A DNA stretch of 64,000 nt from Effrenium voratum (GCA_963377175.1 CAUJNA010001857.1:1-64000); one strand, 5' to 3'; counted from the stretch's first letter, positions 22,753 through 32,255 are shown. The notes: generated by a model from the letters alone, not told the origin. Numbers and translations: made by a program.

Positions 22753-23959
22753 TTACATAAGAATTGTATGACCGTGCTGCCACACACGTGCGTCGTCAAC
22801 TTGCTGCCTGACTGCTGCAGCTGAATCTTGAGGCCTGGTACCTGCGGCCGGGGAGCTCGCAAGCGCGCAAATATGCAAGCGACAGCTCAAGTGCGCGCGC
22901 CCATGTTTCCACCACGCAGGCTGTCGCACGTGTCCTACCTTGAGCGGCGGGATGATCACCCCGCGGCTCAGCGACAAGCTAAAACCCCTTAAGTGCCACG
23001 CGGGATCATCCCGTGGCACTTTCGCCATTGGCACACGCAGGTGCAATGGCCCCCGAGGCTCAGCTGCAATCAGCTGTCGCCATACCCCCTGCAACGCAAC
23101 ACATGAAGCAAGCGCAAAAGAAACTGAGCCCCGGGCGGAAGCGCAAAAAAACTGAGGGCCGGACTTGCGAAGCTCACGAAGCATCGCAGCAACCTGCGCC
23201 TTCTTGACACGCGTGTCCAGCACCTGCTCGAGGCGCCGAAAGACACACGCATGCGCATGTGCAGAGGCCCAGGCCATCTCCTGCGTCGTCTTCAAGGCCG
23301 ACTGGAAGCCGGCATCATCAGAGATGCTGGAGCACCTGCGCGGCAGGCCAAACAATGTGTGCAAACAATTTTTGAAGGCAGCCAAGGAGCTTGGTGAACA
23401 GACCAGAGAGCTGCTTGGAGAGGCCCTGCAGCTGCTTCACGTCTTCAGCAAAGCGGGGCAGGTCCTTGCAGTCCATCAACAGGCCGTTCAGGCTGTTCAC
23501 CTCCTTTTTGATCTCCGCGCCTACACGCACAGGAGATTGCAAAAATAACTGGAGCGTGCAGCTGAGGGCCACACGCAAGGCCAGCGTCTTGTCCTCAAGC
23601 GTCTTGCCATTGGCGAGCTTGAGGCTCAGACCTTTGGCCGAGGACGGCGCGGAGCCGTTCTTGCGGGCCCCTGCCTTCGCCTTTGGTTTGGGAGCTGGCG
23701 CTGGGTCGTTTGCTGACCCCCGACTGTGGCCCACTTGCGCCAGCAGCGCTTGCGCGTCAGGCACTGCCACCGTGGACCTGCTCACCGAGGAGCAGAGCGC
23801 AGAGAGCGCCGCCTGGCCGTGCACCCGGCCGTCACACTGGCTTTGACCGTGCTTGTGTCGCGGGCGGTCTTGACCAGCTTTTTGGTGCACCAGAACCGCA
23901 TGCTCTCATAGTCGTTGGGGGCATCCGCGTCAGGCAGACCGCCCTTTGCCGTCACTGCG
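22753..23959 (-). CDS. C-terminal exons of the unrecognised gene starting at 25300
   Basis: Coding-like stretches in order on minus: AKIAAVTAKGGLPDADAP...RFWCTKKLVKTARD (23959-23815); after a one-base shift at 23812-23813, AALSALCSSVSRSTVAVPDAQALLAQVG and a basic Lys/Ala linker; a helical stretch LANGKTLEDKTLALRVALSC...LLMDCKDLPRFAEDVKQLQGL; then DDAGFQSALKTTQEMAWAS and VFRRLEQVLDTRVKKAQVAAMLRELRKS (23335-23165). The part from 23150 to 22753 is less convincing. No catalytic motif seen. These fit as downstream exons of the 25300 gene because strand and spacing agree, but linkage is not proven. Confidence 0.4.
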
Positions 23960-23971
23960 GCTATCTTTGCC

Positions 23972-24480
23972 CTAAGTTGGGTCAGGGCAAGCGCACGAAG
24001 CTGACGAATTGACACAATAATGTGCATGGAATGCCAATTGATATCTGGCCAGGGCGCTCGGAGAACCCTGCCTCGCGCATCCGGCCTCGAGGTCTTGCAG
24101 GTTCTCGCCAGCGCTCAGGAACTTGCGCAAGAGCTCCCGCTTGTCCTGGGCGGTCCCGTTGAACGCTTGCGCGATGTTCGGGAAGTCCAAGGGCCTGCGC
24201 GCTGCACGAGTCAGGCGCATCCACTGGCCCTTATAGTTGGTCGAGTTGACCTCGACCTCGTCAAGGCCAAGCGTCGACTCCGCGCTTGCAGTCGACTCAG
24301 CCGCGGGCGTGGTCTGCTCGCTCGGCGGCGACTGGGCGGTAGCCTTCGCAGCAGCCTTGGTGGCTGCGGGGCTCGGCGCTGCCTTGGCAGCAGGGCCCTC
24401 AGTGGGAGGAGGCGGCGCAGTGCGGGCAGCCTTGCACTTGGCGCGGCCAGGCTTCAGGAGGGCTGGCTTGTTCACCTCAG
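23972..24480 (-). CDS. Exon with conserved NST...MRL helical module
   Basis: On minus: VNKPALLKPGRAKCKAA, a Pro/Ala/Ser-rich linker, then LDEVEVNSTNYKGQWMRLTRA, PLDFPNIAQAFNGTAQDKRELLRKFLSAGENLQDLEA. The NST-x-K/W-MRL, FP-x-AxxFNG and LLRKF-x-GENL spacing is one I recall from a very common unannotated dinoflagellate protein family (not checked). Function unknown. Downstream of ENLQDLEA the frame degrades, suggesting a splice donor near 24090. Confidence 0.5.
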
Positions 24481-24577
24481 GTGCACTGATAACAGTCATG
24501 CCTGTATTTTTTTTGGGTGCAGACAGCGGCCTGCTTGTCCGCATCCTCCTGCTTCCAGCGTCGAAGCCTTGGTCTAA

Positions 24578-25300
24578 TTAAAGGGGTGCATGACTGCGAC
24601 CCCCTAGATCGCAGACAAGGGACATCTTTGCAGCAGCCTCCAGCTCGTCTGGGTCCATGCCGTTGAAGGCCTTTGCGGCCTCCGGCTCCATCTGCGCAAG
24701 CAGCATCTGCTGGCCACGGGCCAGGGTCTGCAAGGACCTACAGGCAAAGCGCAATGCAACAGTGAAACGCAACAAGCTGAGTCCCCGGCTGCAGGCTGGG
24801 CAAGCTTCCGACCTAGAAACAAACGGGAGACAAAAGACTTTCTCGATTTGCGCGCAACATATTTTTAAGCGAGCCGCCGCCTCCTGAGACGCGGAGTCCT
24901 CCAGGGCGAGCTGCGCATCAGCAGCCTTGCGAGCAGCAACAACACGTGCCGCCTCATGCGCGCCAGCCTCCAGATCCGCCAAGGCCTCTGCTTCCGAGTC
25001 GACCTCGACGTCGGCCACCTCGTCCTGCTGGGTGTCGAGGTCCTCGGGCTGGCGGTCCGGGAGGGTGTCTGCAGTGTCGACGGCCTCGCCAGCCTTGCGC
25101 TTGCGCGCGCACTTCGGGGCAGACTCGCCGTCCGCGAGCTCCTTCTCGAGGTCCTGCTCCAGCTTAAGCTGCTGCAGAAGCTCCTTGGCCTCTCGTTGAG
25201 AGATGCCGCAGGCAGCAGCAAGCTTCTTGCAGCCGGGCAAGCGTCCACCGTTGGCCGCTCGGAGCTCCTCCAGCTGGACGCTGAGGCTGTCCACGTCCAT
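24578..25300 (-). CDS. First exons of an unrecognised gene (MDVDS start)
   Basis: An ATG at 25300 starts MDVDSLSVQLEELRAANGG, followed by GCKKLAAACGISQREAKELLQQLKLEQDLEKEL, which looks like a helix-turn-helix-style segment plus coiled coil, then CARKRKAGE (possible nuclear localisation signal) and an acidic/Ala-rich helix. A probable intron at about 24735-24875 interrupts it (the intervening translation is Cys/Phe-rich and unlike its surroundings). Coding resumes at SLQTLARGQQMLLAQMEPEAAKAFNGMDPDELEAAAKMSLVCD. I chose 25300 rather than an upstream non-ATG start because MDVDS also begins the small protein at 32576. Confidence 0.5.
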   Translation of the reverse strand: MDVDSLSVQLEELRAANGGRLPGCKKLAAACGISQREAKELLQQLKLEQDLEKELADGESAPKCARKRKAGEAVDTADTLPDRQPEDLDTQQDEVADVEVDSEAEALADLEAGAHEAARVVAARKAADAQLALEDSASQEAAARLKICCAQIEKVFCLPFVSRSEACPACSRGLSLLRFTVALRFACRSLQTLARGQQMLLAQMEPEAAKAFNGMDPDELEAAAKMSLVCDLGGRSHAPL

Positions 25301-25321
25301 GGCCAGGCTTGGGTGCGGCAC

Positions 25322-26400
25322 AGGGGCCGGCGAGCACGTGAGCAGCTAAACGTGCTGCTGATCGCAAACACGTGTGAAATGATGATCTGTGCAATGTGGG
25401 CGAACACATGCCCCATGGATCTCGATGTATTGGGGGCGAACACGTCCCCGCCCCCGATCAGCGGGAAAACCCTCCCTGTGCAGTGTGTGCGAGTAGGCGC
25501 CCCGCGGGCGCGTGAAAATTCACGCTTTTTCACGGGGTTTTCCCGCTGATTGGGGGGGTTTTCACGCTGAAATCTCGCTTTTTCACGCCACCGCCGTTGG
25601 TGGCTCCGAAGCCCGAGCAAGGACCAGTTCGACTGCAGAGCGAACTGCTTCTGCCCAGCGCGAAGGGCTGTGCAAATTCTTCGATCTACTCAGATACCGG
25701 ATCACGGATACCAGATCGGCCTGAGCAAACAGGTGGCCAGATTGACATATATGACGCCAAAGGCATTCAAGAGCCGCAGACCCACACAAAGCAGGCGTGC
25801 TGAATCTTGGACCCTCTGGTGGCCAGCATAGAGGCCAAAGTGATACATACTGGCACTCATATCGAAGCAAAAAGCAGTGAGGCAGGAGCCGGGTGAACTG
25901 CCTTCGAAGGGCCAACTGGGATCAGTACTAGCCCACAAAAAAGGATGCAGCCCCAGGCGAGCGAGCAACTGATGAGTACTGCCCTTCATTTAAAAAAAAC
26001 AGGCAAGGGCCAAGTGAATCTCGTGCAGGCGATAGCCATGAATACAGTCACTCATATCGAAACAAAAAGCACGGAGGAAGGGGCCGGGTGAACGATGAGC
26101 ACTGGCCAGCGCAGAGGGCAGAGCGATGAGTACTGGCTCGCAAATGGAAACAAACGCAGGGCCAAAAAGATGTGAACTAGCCCACACATGGAAAAATACC
26201 AGGGAAGCAGGGCTTCAAACTCTGGAAGCAGGGGACCTTAAGGCGGGCAGAACTGGCAAAAAAACCGGGGAAGCGTCTGGTGAATCTGGATCTACAAAAA
26301 GGCGAGCCAGATGGATACGATACACAATACTACTTAAAGACACGCAAAAAACAAAAAGCACCAATCTGAGGCCGCAGCGTCCTCACACAGACTGACCTTG
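25322..26400. other. Non-coding stretch with a degenerate ~195-bp direct duplication
   Basis: No gene seen. 25842-25990 and 26037-26185 share, in order, CACTCATATCGAARCAAAAA, GGGCCGGGTGAAC-like, GATSAGTACTRGC-like and ACTAGCCCACA-like blocks, about 195 bp apart. At 25500-25590 the segment TTTTTCACG recurs with GGGGTTTTCCCGCTGAT. Confidence 0.5.
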
Positions 26401-26631
26401 GACCAGTCGATGTCCTGCAAGGAGAGGCACTTCACAGCAAATGTGCGCCAAAAGGCCTGGAAGAGCTCGAAGTCGGATTTGCCGAGGTCAACCTTCACGG
26501 GCATGTCAGGCAAGGCCTGAGTCACATGCAAGGGCAGGCGCACCTGCAAGAAGCACCGCGTTAAGGGCCCTGCAGGCCACTCAGGCGCCTGAGCTTCACG
26601 AAGCAGGGCCGCCAGATGAGCGCCCAATCGC

Positions 26632-27870
26632 TCAGGGTATGTCCTGGGCACGCGCGCCCGCCAAAGCACCAAAAAAATGTTTGCATCTATGCAGCTGGCT
26701 TTGCTTCAAGCGCGGCGTGCCAGAGTAGCCGGCAGTTCCATCTGGCTTCCTGTACTTCTTGGTGAGTGGCGGGCCGCCAAAGAGATCCAGCTGCTCCCGG
26801 GAAAGGTGGCCTGATGCAATATGCAGGCGCTTCACAAGCTCTCGGTCGTTGGACCACATAGCGTGGCGTTTGGGGGTGCATCTGCCAGCGTCCCCGTACG
26901 CGCCGCCCCAAATGCCACAGGAATGCACCTGACAAGCAAAGTGGATTGGCATCAACCAAGAAACGCATGCGCCCGAGTCCTTGTGATCCTCGAAGAGCTT
27001 TGCCACAGCAGGGTGATGAGGGAGAGCGCTTCCAGCTGGCTGCTCCATCAGCCACCTACCCACAAAAAAAAAATGCGAGCGCGTGCGCTCACAGGCCTGC
27101 CCTTCGAAGCTGCGATGTAGCGAAGCAGTAAGCCCACACGAGCAGCCAGGCAGTTGCCTGTTTTCACAAACTGAAAGCCGCGGTTTCCTTCCGGAAACAA
27201 AAGCGACCTTCCGTGGTTGGCAGCAGCCCTGCCAGCACGCGTGAGACGCAGCCACATGTTGCAAGCAGAGGCGCTGAGTTGCTGAGGGCCGGGCGGAGCG
27301 CAAAAGCTGTTGCAGCAAATGGCCACCAAGTGCAAGGAGCCCGGCTTGCTCCGCGCAATGGCCAGCAAGGCTAGCCTCAGAACTCAGGCAGCCCACTACA
27401 GCCATGAAAAGCCCCTTGCCGGCGAGTTTCGCAAAGCCAGCCGAGGCAGTGAAGTCCATGGCGCGCCCGTCATCTAGCAAGATGTCCAGGGACGCACCTG
27501 CGAAGCCATTGGCTCTGAGCTGGGCGCTGACACGAGCAGCGCCACAAAAGTACTCCACGAAGTCGTTGACCTGGGCAAGAAAAGGTGAGAAAACACAAGG
27601 GTGCGGGCCGGGCACCTGGGCGCTGCTCTGAACGGCGCTATTGTGCAACAAAAGGAGCACCGCGAGAACCAACATCTCCGGGCAGGCCGCGGCCAGCATT
27701 TCAGCAACGACCATTGCGACAGCACGCGGGCCCCCGACAGTACGTGAGCCCTGACAGGGCTGCAGCCAGAAATGCGAGATCGAACGCGCTAATTCGCGCA
27801 TGACGTGTCTGGGCTGAGTTCCGCCCGACCCCATGGACCGAAATCCATCCCCAAGCTTTGCCTCAGGCAA
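26632..27870 (-). CDS. Cytosine-methylase-like (pseudo-MTase) protein
   Basis: A hydrophobic segment (MLVLAVLLLLHNSA, about 27665-27620) is followed by VNDFVEYFCGAARVSAQLR and ANGFAGASLDILLDDGRAMDF (27573-27440), matching the shape of a SAM-binding F-x-G-x-x-x loop and the acidic end of strand 2. After a short probable intron (a GCAAGG donor near 27410), another frame gives LAIARSKPGSLHLVAICCNSF, LRLTRAGRAAANHGRSLLFP and a GNRGFQFVKTGN block. A final exon has GRWLMEQPAGSALPHHPAV (27065 onward) and ends near 26632. ICCNSF and MEQPAG sit where motif IV (PC) and motif VI (ENV) lie in C5 methyltransferases, but the catalytic PC is not kept. I recall this family as highly repeated in dinoflagellates. 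Activity is doubtful. Confidence 0.5.
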   Translation of the reverse strand: MPEAKLGDGFRSMGSGGTQPRHVMRELARSISHFWLQPCQGSRTVGGPRAVAMVVAEMLAAACPEMLVLAVLLLLHNSAVQSSAQVPGPHPCVFSPFLAQVNDFVEYFCGAARVSAQLRANGFAGASLDILLDDGRAMDFTASAGFAKLAGKGLFMAVVGCLSSEASLAGHCAEQAGLLALGGHLLQQLLRSARPSATQRLCLQHVAASHACWQGCCQPRKVAFVSGRKPRLSVCENRQLPGCSCGLTASLHRSFEGQACERTRSHFFFVGRWLMEQPAGSALPHHPAVAKLFEDHKDSGACVSWLMPIHFACQVHSCGIWGGAYGDAGRCTPKRHAMWSNDRELVKRLHIASGHLSREQLDLFGGPPLTKKYRKPDGTAGYSGTPRLKQSQLHRCKHFFGALAGARAQDIP

Positions 27871-28807
27871 AGCGCCGCCGCTTGAGCTCTTTCTCGCTCA
27901 AGGTTGTGAGAAACAGCGCCCGTTCCGAGCTGAGCATCCACGCCTTCGTGGCCTCTGCGAAGGTGTTGCCAGCGGACCGGCGTCGACTCACAAAAGCCGA
28001 CTTGAGCTGCTGGAACTCTTTGGGTTTGTAGACAGCTTCCCCGGCTGCAGCAAGGCCCAACTGCTTCTCGAGGTCCTCGTCGGCCTTGAGCTTGGCCGCC
28101 GCAGACTTCTTCTGCTTCTGGGCCGCCTTCTTTGCAGGTGGCTTGGTTGCAGCTTTGGGCACTGCGGGCTTGGCAGGCGACTTGGCCTTGCGTTTGCCCT
28201 CGGGCGCCGTGCTGACGGGCTCGGCAGGCGGCAGCGAGCAGCTGAGCTTGCTCAGAGCACTTAGCACATGCTCGGGCACACTGTGGCGGCCAGGGCTGCC
28301 AGTGCGTGGCCCCTTTTCAGGCTTGAGCGCCTGCTGGCGAGGTTGTGCGTGCACAGGCTGCGCAGGTTGCGTCTTGAGCGCCTCGATCTTCTGCTTAAGC
28401 ACTGCCCACGGGTCGAACACCTCAAGGCAGCCCGGCACAGCTGCCGGAGACGTTACCTGCGCGGGTGGCGGCGTCGAGCTCGAGGACGGGCAGCAGGTTG
28501 AGGGAGATCCCAGGCACAGGTCCTGCAAGCGCTCCTTCAGACTTTGCAAAGCCCCTGTTTTTGAAGCACCCGGCGACTCGTACACCAGTCGCTTAAACTT
28601 CTGGCAGACTTTGCGCGCGCCGTAGGCCATTCGACTTGCCCACTTCGCCAGGGCCTGCTGGCTTATCCCGGACGGGGCAAGCTTCTGCGCGTCGTAGAAC
28701 TCAAGAATGGCTTTCGCCAGAACCAGTTCTGAGAGCCGCGCCTTGGGCGTCACCGTGAGGATCGCCGCTATCACCTGACAATGGTCGACAAGACGCACGC
28801 TTAACAC
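27863..28807 (-). CDS. Basic helical protein preceding the methylase-like gene
   Basis: An open stretch of 314 codons. From about 28775 it reads VIAAILTVTPKARLSELVLAKAILEFYDAQK, then ALAKWASRMAYGARKVCQKFKRLVYES, a Pro/Ser linker, a Lys/Ala/Pro tail (KSPAKPAVPKAATKPPAKK), and a C-terminal EATKAWMLSSERALFLTTLSEKELKRRRFA to the stop at 27863. The opening codons before VIAAIL are probably intron. It overlaps the next frame by 8 bases only as an accident of frames. Likely nuclear by charge; no enzyme motif. Confidence 0.45.
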   Translation of the reverse strand: MLSVRLVDHCQVIAAILTVTPKARLSELVLAKAILEFYDAQKLAPSGISQQALAKWASRMAYGARKVCQKFKRLVYESPGASKTGALQSLKERLQDLCLGSPSTCCPSSSSTPPPAQVTSPAAVPGCLEVFDPWAVLKQKIEALKTQPAQPVHAQPRQQALKPEKGPRTGSPGRHSVPEHVLSALSKLSCSLPPAEPVSTAPEGKRKAKSPAKPAVPKAATKPPAKKAAQKQKKSAAAKLKADEDLEKQLGLAAAGEAVYKPKEFQQLKSAFVSRRRSAGNTFAEATKAWMLSSERALFLTTLSEKELKRRRFA

Positions 28808-29080
28808 GCACGCAACGCAGCTGAAGTGGCCGCCTCCGTGTTGGCTTCAACGTCCTTGCGCGTGGGCTCGGCCTGCTCGAACAAGCCTTCGGAGTGGGCC
28901 ACGACGAAGCTGAAGCCGGCCTGGCGAAACAATCCGAACACATGCATGCGCGTGAATTCGTGCAGGCGCAGCCGGCGCCTCTCTCAGAGCCGCCACCTTA
29001 GCAAACTCTGCAGCGTAGCGGCTGACCACCTCCGGCTCATCCTCGACCAGCTTCAGCTGGCTGCAGGATCCACACGATCG
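28801..29080 (-). CDS. Short upstream exons of the basic/methylase-like gene region
   Basis: Two short coding-like pieces on minus. One reads LKLVEDEPEVVSRYAAEFAK (about 29066-29007). The other begins RRRLRLHEFTR and an ATG at 28947, continuing MHVFGLFRQAGFSFVVAHSE and TEAATSAALRAC to a stop at 28801. The second is only 49 codons from its ATG. Regular hydrophobic spacing (VFGLFRQAGFSFVVA) argues for real coding. They may be N-terminal exons of the 28807-27863 protein. Confidence 0.35.
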
Positions 29081-29344
29081 CCGAGCCGGGACAGCTGGGT
29101 CGTGTGCAAAATGAAAACTGCAATAGCTAAATTTGCGAATGACACACGCGCAGCTCAACACGTGGCGCACTGGGCTGCAGGTCACGCCACCAGCGCCACC
29201 GCGGAGCTTGCGCCTCTGTGTAGCACAATCGGCGGCTGCTCATGCAGTCAAACAAACGAGGCCGGCACCCTAGCGCGAGGCATCTCGATCTGGCGGAAAA
29301 GGGCCTTGAAAGGCCAAGGCTCTTGCAGCTGCCCCCCCCCCTAA

Positions 29345-29905
29345 ACCAAAAACACGAGGCCCGCGCCAGATCGACGAGCAACGCCACTCACCTGCGCAAA
29401 AAGCAGCCAGGCGAACAACGAGACGGAAAAAAAAGGGAGCCAAGGCCCGCGCCAGATCTTTGAAGACGACCCCACCTGCACGACGGCCGGCCGACAAGAC
29501 AAAGCGAAAAAAACAAAACAAAACAAAAAACAAGGCCCCGCCAGAAGACGAAGAAGAGCACCTGCGCGAGCGAGACGAGCGACGACGACACGAGAAAAAA
29601 AAGCCAAGGCCCGCGCCAGAAGACGAGGAAGGGCACCTGCGCGAGCGAGACGAGCGACGACGAGACGAAAAAAAAAGAGAAAAAAAAAGCCAAGGCCCGC
29701 GCCAGAAGACGAGGAAGAGCACCTGCGCGAGCGAGACGAGCGACGACGAAACGAAACGAACAAAAAAAAAACAGGCCCGCGGCAGAAGGCGAGGAAGAGC
29801 ACCTGCGCGAGCGAGACGGGCGACGACCGAGCGGCAACGACCGGAAAGAAAAAAATGAGGCCCGCGCCAGCGACGCCGTCGAAGCACCGGGCTGTACCTG
29901 CGCAA
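29345..29905. repeat. Imperfect ~80-87 bp tandem repeat, about six units
   Basis: Each unit has AGGCCCGCGCCAGAAGACGA, then GCACCTGCGCGAGCGAGACG and AGCGACGACGA, then an A-rich filler of variable length. Unit starts are at about 29358, 29446, 29532, 29605, 29692, 29772 and 29857. Both strands stay open for long stretches because of composition (Arg/Glu/Lys on plus, Ser/Leu/Phe on minus); neither is accepted as a gene. On minus each unit contains GCGCAG followed by GTGC. Confidence 0.75.
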
Positions 29906-30377
29906 GAGCGAGCTATAAGCCAGGCAAAGAGTGCTGGCAATCAAGCGGCTGATCACAAGGCGCCGGCCGCTCCCAGCCATGCGCCTCGGGTGATCAGCAG
30001 GACGCTCGAGCACCCACGGAAGCAGATCAAGCGGAGTCAAGCGCGTGCATGCAGCCCGCGCAGAATTTTCCACTCATATCGTCGATCCGGCCGCCCGGCC
30101 AGCGCAGCGTGCACGTCACGGTACCTGGCCGGCAACAAAAAAGGATCGCTATGGTATGTAAGGGCCCGGCCGCTATGGCGACGAGCCCGAGCTGCAGCGC
30201 GCAGAGGTGAAGCCTGCGCAGGAGCAGGATGAATATAATGTGCTTTTTAAGCTTAAGGAAGTTGACAGCCTGAGCCACTGCCAGCGATGCTGCCTGCGTC
30301 GCTGCTGCTGCTGCGGCTGCGGCTGCGGCTCGGCAGCTCCTCAGATCAAGCTAATCAACCACGCAATCGCATGCAGT

Positions 30378-30764
30378 TCAAAACCACGAACGCGCAACTG
30401 AGGATCTGGCCGGGGGAGCGAGCCCTGGACGGGCCACCGGCCAAACCGCTCGCACCGGCCTCGCAAGCTGGACCGGCGGCGGACGCGCCTTAGGCTTGGC
30501 CCCAAGGCCCAGCACGCGTGGCTGCTGCTCCGGCAGCTGGTGCTGCTGCTGCTGGTGCTGCAGCTGGTGCTGCTGGTGCTGCAGCTGGTGCTGCTGCTGG
30601 TGCAGCTGGTGCTGCTGCTGGTGCTGCTGCTGCTGCTGCTGCTCTGGCCTGGGCGGCGCCTGCAGCGGTGCCTGCAGCGGCGCCTGCAGCGGCGGTTGCC
30701 GCCACTGCCAAGGCCGCGGCGGCGGCCTGGCAGGAAAACGAGTGAAACCGATCAATGGACGCAC
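30378..30764 (-). repeat. CAG/CTG repeat, Gln-rich or Ala-rich in translation
   Basis: 30515-30648 is a degenerate (CTG)n/(CTGGTG)n tract, and 30660-30700 has three GCCTGCAGCGGC-like units. On minus it would encode a Gln/His tract (HQLQHQQHQLQ) between Pro-rich segments; in other frames poly-Ala or poly-Leu. It could be a polyglutamine exon, but the frame is undecidable from sequence alone. Confidence 0.6.
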
Positions 30765-30843
30765 GTAGACCGCTGGGCCGCCGTCCCGAAGCTCTTCGCG
30801 AAGCTCCCGGGAGGCCTCTCAGCGGCAGGCGGCCACGTGTACC

Positions 30844-31164
30844 TCAAATTGCGACTAAGTCACATGGCGCAATGATGCAGCGAATCTGAGCTCCAGGCCC
30901 GCGGCCCGTGGTCCCGCCACCGGGCAGGCTCCGCACGAGCTCCTCGATCCGGCGCTCCAGATCGAGGATCTCGCGCTGGCGCGCCGCCTCGTCGCCTGCG
31001 ACATGCGGATGGTCGCAGTCAATGTGCGAATGGAACACGTCGCGCCTCCGGCCGGCCGCATGCCGGCCAGCGGGCCCGAGGCTGAGCCAGTGCGGCCACG
31101 GATGCAACGGCGGCAATATTAAGCCAAGCTCATGATCATGCACGCAACACGCATCGATATGCAC
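30844..31164 (-). CDS. Possible exon with charged helix
   Basis: The minus frame contains DEAARQREILDLERRIEELV followed by RSLPGGGTTGRGPG. The helix is convincing as coding (about 30985-30925); the His-rich lead (FHSHIDCDHPHV) is less so. It lies between the phosphatase-like gene and the CAG repeat. No function can be assigned; it may belong with the Gln-rich stretch downstream. Confidence 0.25.
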   Translation of the reverse strand: MHIDACCVHDHELGLILPPLHPWPHWLSLGPAGRHAAGRRRDVFHSHIDCDHPHVAGDEAARQREILDLERRIEELVRSLPGGGTTGRGPGAQIRCIIAPCDLVAI

Positions 31165-31470
31165 ATGCGTGCTTGGATGTAAGCGCCACGCCGGCGCGGC
31201 GCAGGGCCCACAACGAAACGGATCGGCCCAATTGAGCCGTCGAAAAACGGCTCTGCAGCCGCAGCGTGTTTTTTAGCGTTTGTGTTTTGGGGGGTTGTGA
31301 CTTAAGGAATTAAAGCCGCCAACCCCTAACAAAAGGCGTTACAGAATGGCAACACAACTATATCGCGGTCACTCCAAGTCTCACACTCCAAATTTGGCTT
31401 GGCTGCGGGGTGATCAGCACGATACGGGGGTGATCAGCACGAAACGGCGTATCACCTTGAAAACCCCCTA

Positions 31471-31995
31471 TCACCTTGAAAACCCTCTATCACCTTCTCG
31501 CGGGGTGAAGAACACGAAACACATGTCTAGGTCGCCTCCAAGAACTGGGCCGGCGTCCGCACAGGGGCCTCCCAGTGGCTCTGGAAGCGGTGGTGGCCCG
31601 GGTGGTAGGTGTCGAAGTCGCAAATCTCCCATGTGCTGCATCGCCTCGGCGGGCAAGAGCCCGCACAGGACGCACAGAAGCAGCGCCAGCCACAGAGCAC
31701 TGCGATGCGCCCCGTTCTTGCAGACCACCAAGACCCGGCCCCCGGCCGCAAGCTCTTTGGCCACCGTGCGCAGCACAGACAGCACTGTGGCCCACTTGAT
31801 GCTCCCGCGGCACACGCCGGTTCCATCGAAGGTGCCGATGTTCTTGATGAACGCGGCCCTGGCAGCCGAAACGTTGCTCCCTGCGCAGAGCACGGCGCTG
31901 ATGCCGTTGACACGGAGGAGCTCGGCGTTCCCGCCCGCGTTCAAGCCGCCAATCCACAGTTCCCCCCCCTCAGGGGTCCGCAAGGCCAAGTGCAT
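31471..31995 (-). CDS. Dual-specificity phosphatase-like protein
   Basis: On minus: ELWIGGLNAGGNAELLRVNG (strand/helix typical of the DSP N-terminal part), ISAVLCAGSN, IKWATVLSVLRTVAKELAAG, then GRVLVVCKNGAHRSALWLAL. CKNGAHR fits the CX5R P-loop of protein tyrosine/dual-specificity phosphatases (Cys nucleophile, Arg phosphate binder, Ser after Arg). The usual His before Cys is Val here and the general acid Asp is not obvious, so activity is uncertain. The part after LLPAEAMQHMGD is likely intron or tail. It may be one exon of a larger gene. Confidence 0.55.
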   Translation of the reverse strand: MHLALRTPEGGELWIGGLNAGGNAELLRVNGISAVLCAGSNVSAARAAFIKNIGTFDGTGVCRGSIKWATVLSVLRTVAKELAAGGRVLVVCKNGAHRSALWLALLLCVLCGLLPAEAMQHMGDLRLRHLPPGPPPLPEPLGGPCADAGPVLGGDLDMCFVFFTPREGDRGFSR

Positions 31996-32081
31996 TGGGT
32001 GCCTTGGCTGCGCCAGAGGCGACGTCTCAACTCCAAACAGCCGCCGGGCGAACTTAAATCATAACATAATTGCGTGCCAGG

Positions 32082-32160
32082 ACCAGGCCAGCGGCCGTGA
32101 AACCAGGCCAGCGGCCGTGAAACAAGGCCAGCGGCCTTGAGACCAGGCCAGCGGCCGCGC
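32082..32160. repeat. Four tandem 20-bp units, each with the 11-bp element motif
   Basis: GGCCAGCGGCC at 32086-32096, 32106-32116, 32126-32136 and 32146-32156, spaced exactly 20 bp, in 20-bp units of the form RAMCARGCCAGCGGCCKTGA. It lies in the spacer between the phosphatase-like gene and the small gene at 32256-32576. This is the densest point of a motif otherwise scattered from 8420 to 32542. Confidence 0.9.
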
Positions 32161-32255
32161 TAGGTAGACAGCGCCCCTACTTTCAACTCGAACCAGGCAT
32201 CACGCACAGAATGTTTCAAATAGAAGACGATTACAAAAAAGAAAGAAAGAGAAAT

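Noticed and set aside
29270..30073. Minus-strand 267-codon Ser/Leu/Phe ORF and its plus-strand Glu/Arg/Lys shadow
   Set aside because: Both come from an imperfect ~85-bp tandem repeat; neither keeps one frame across all units.
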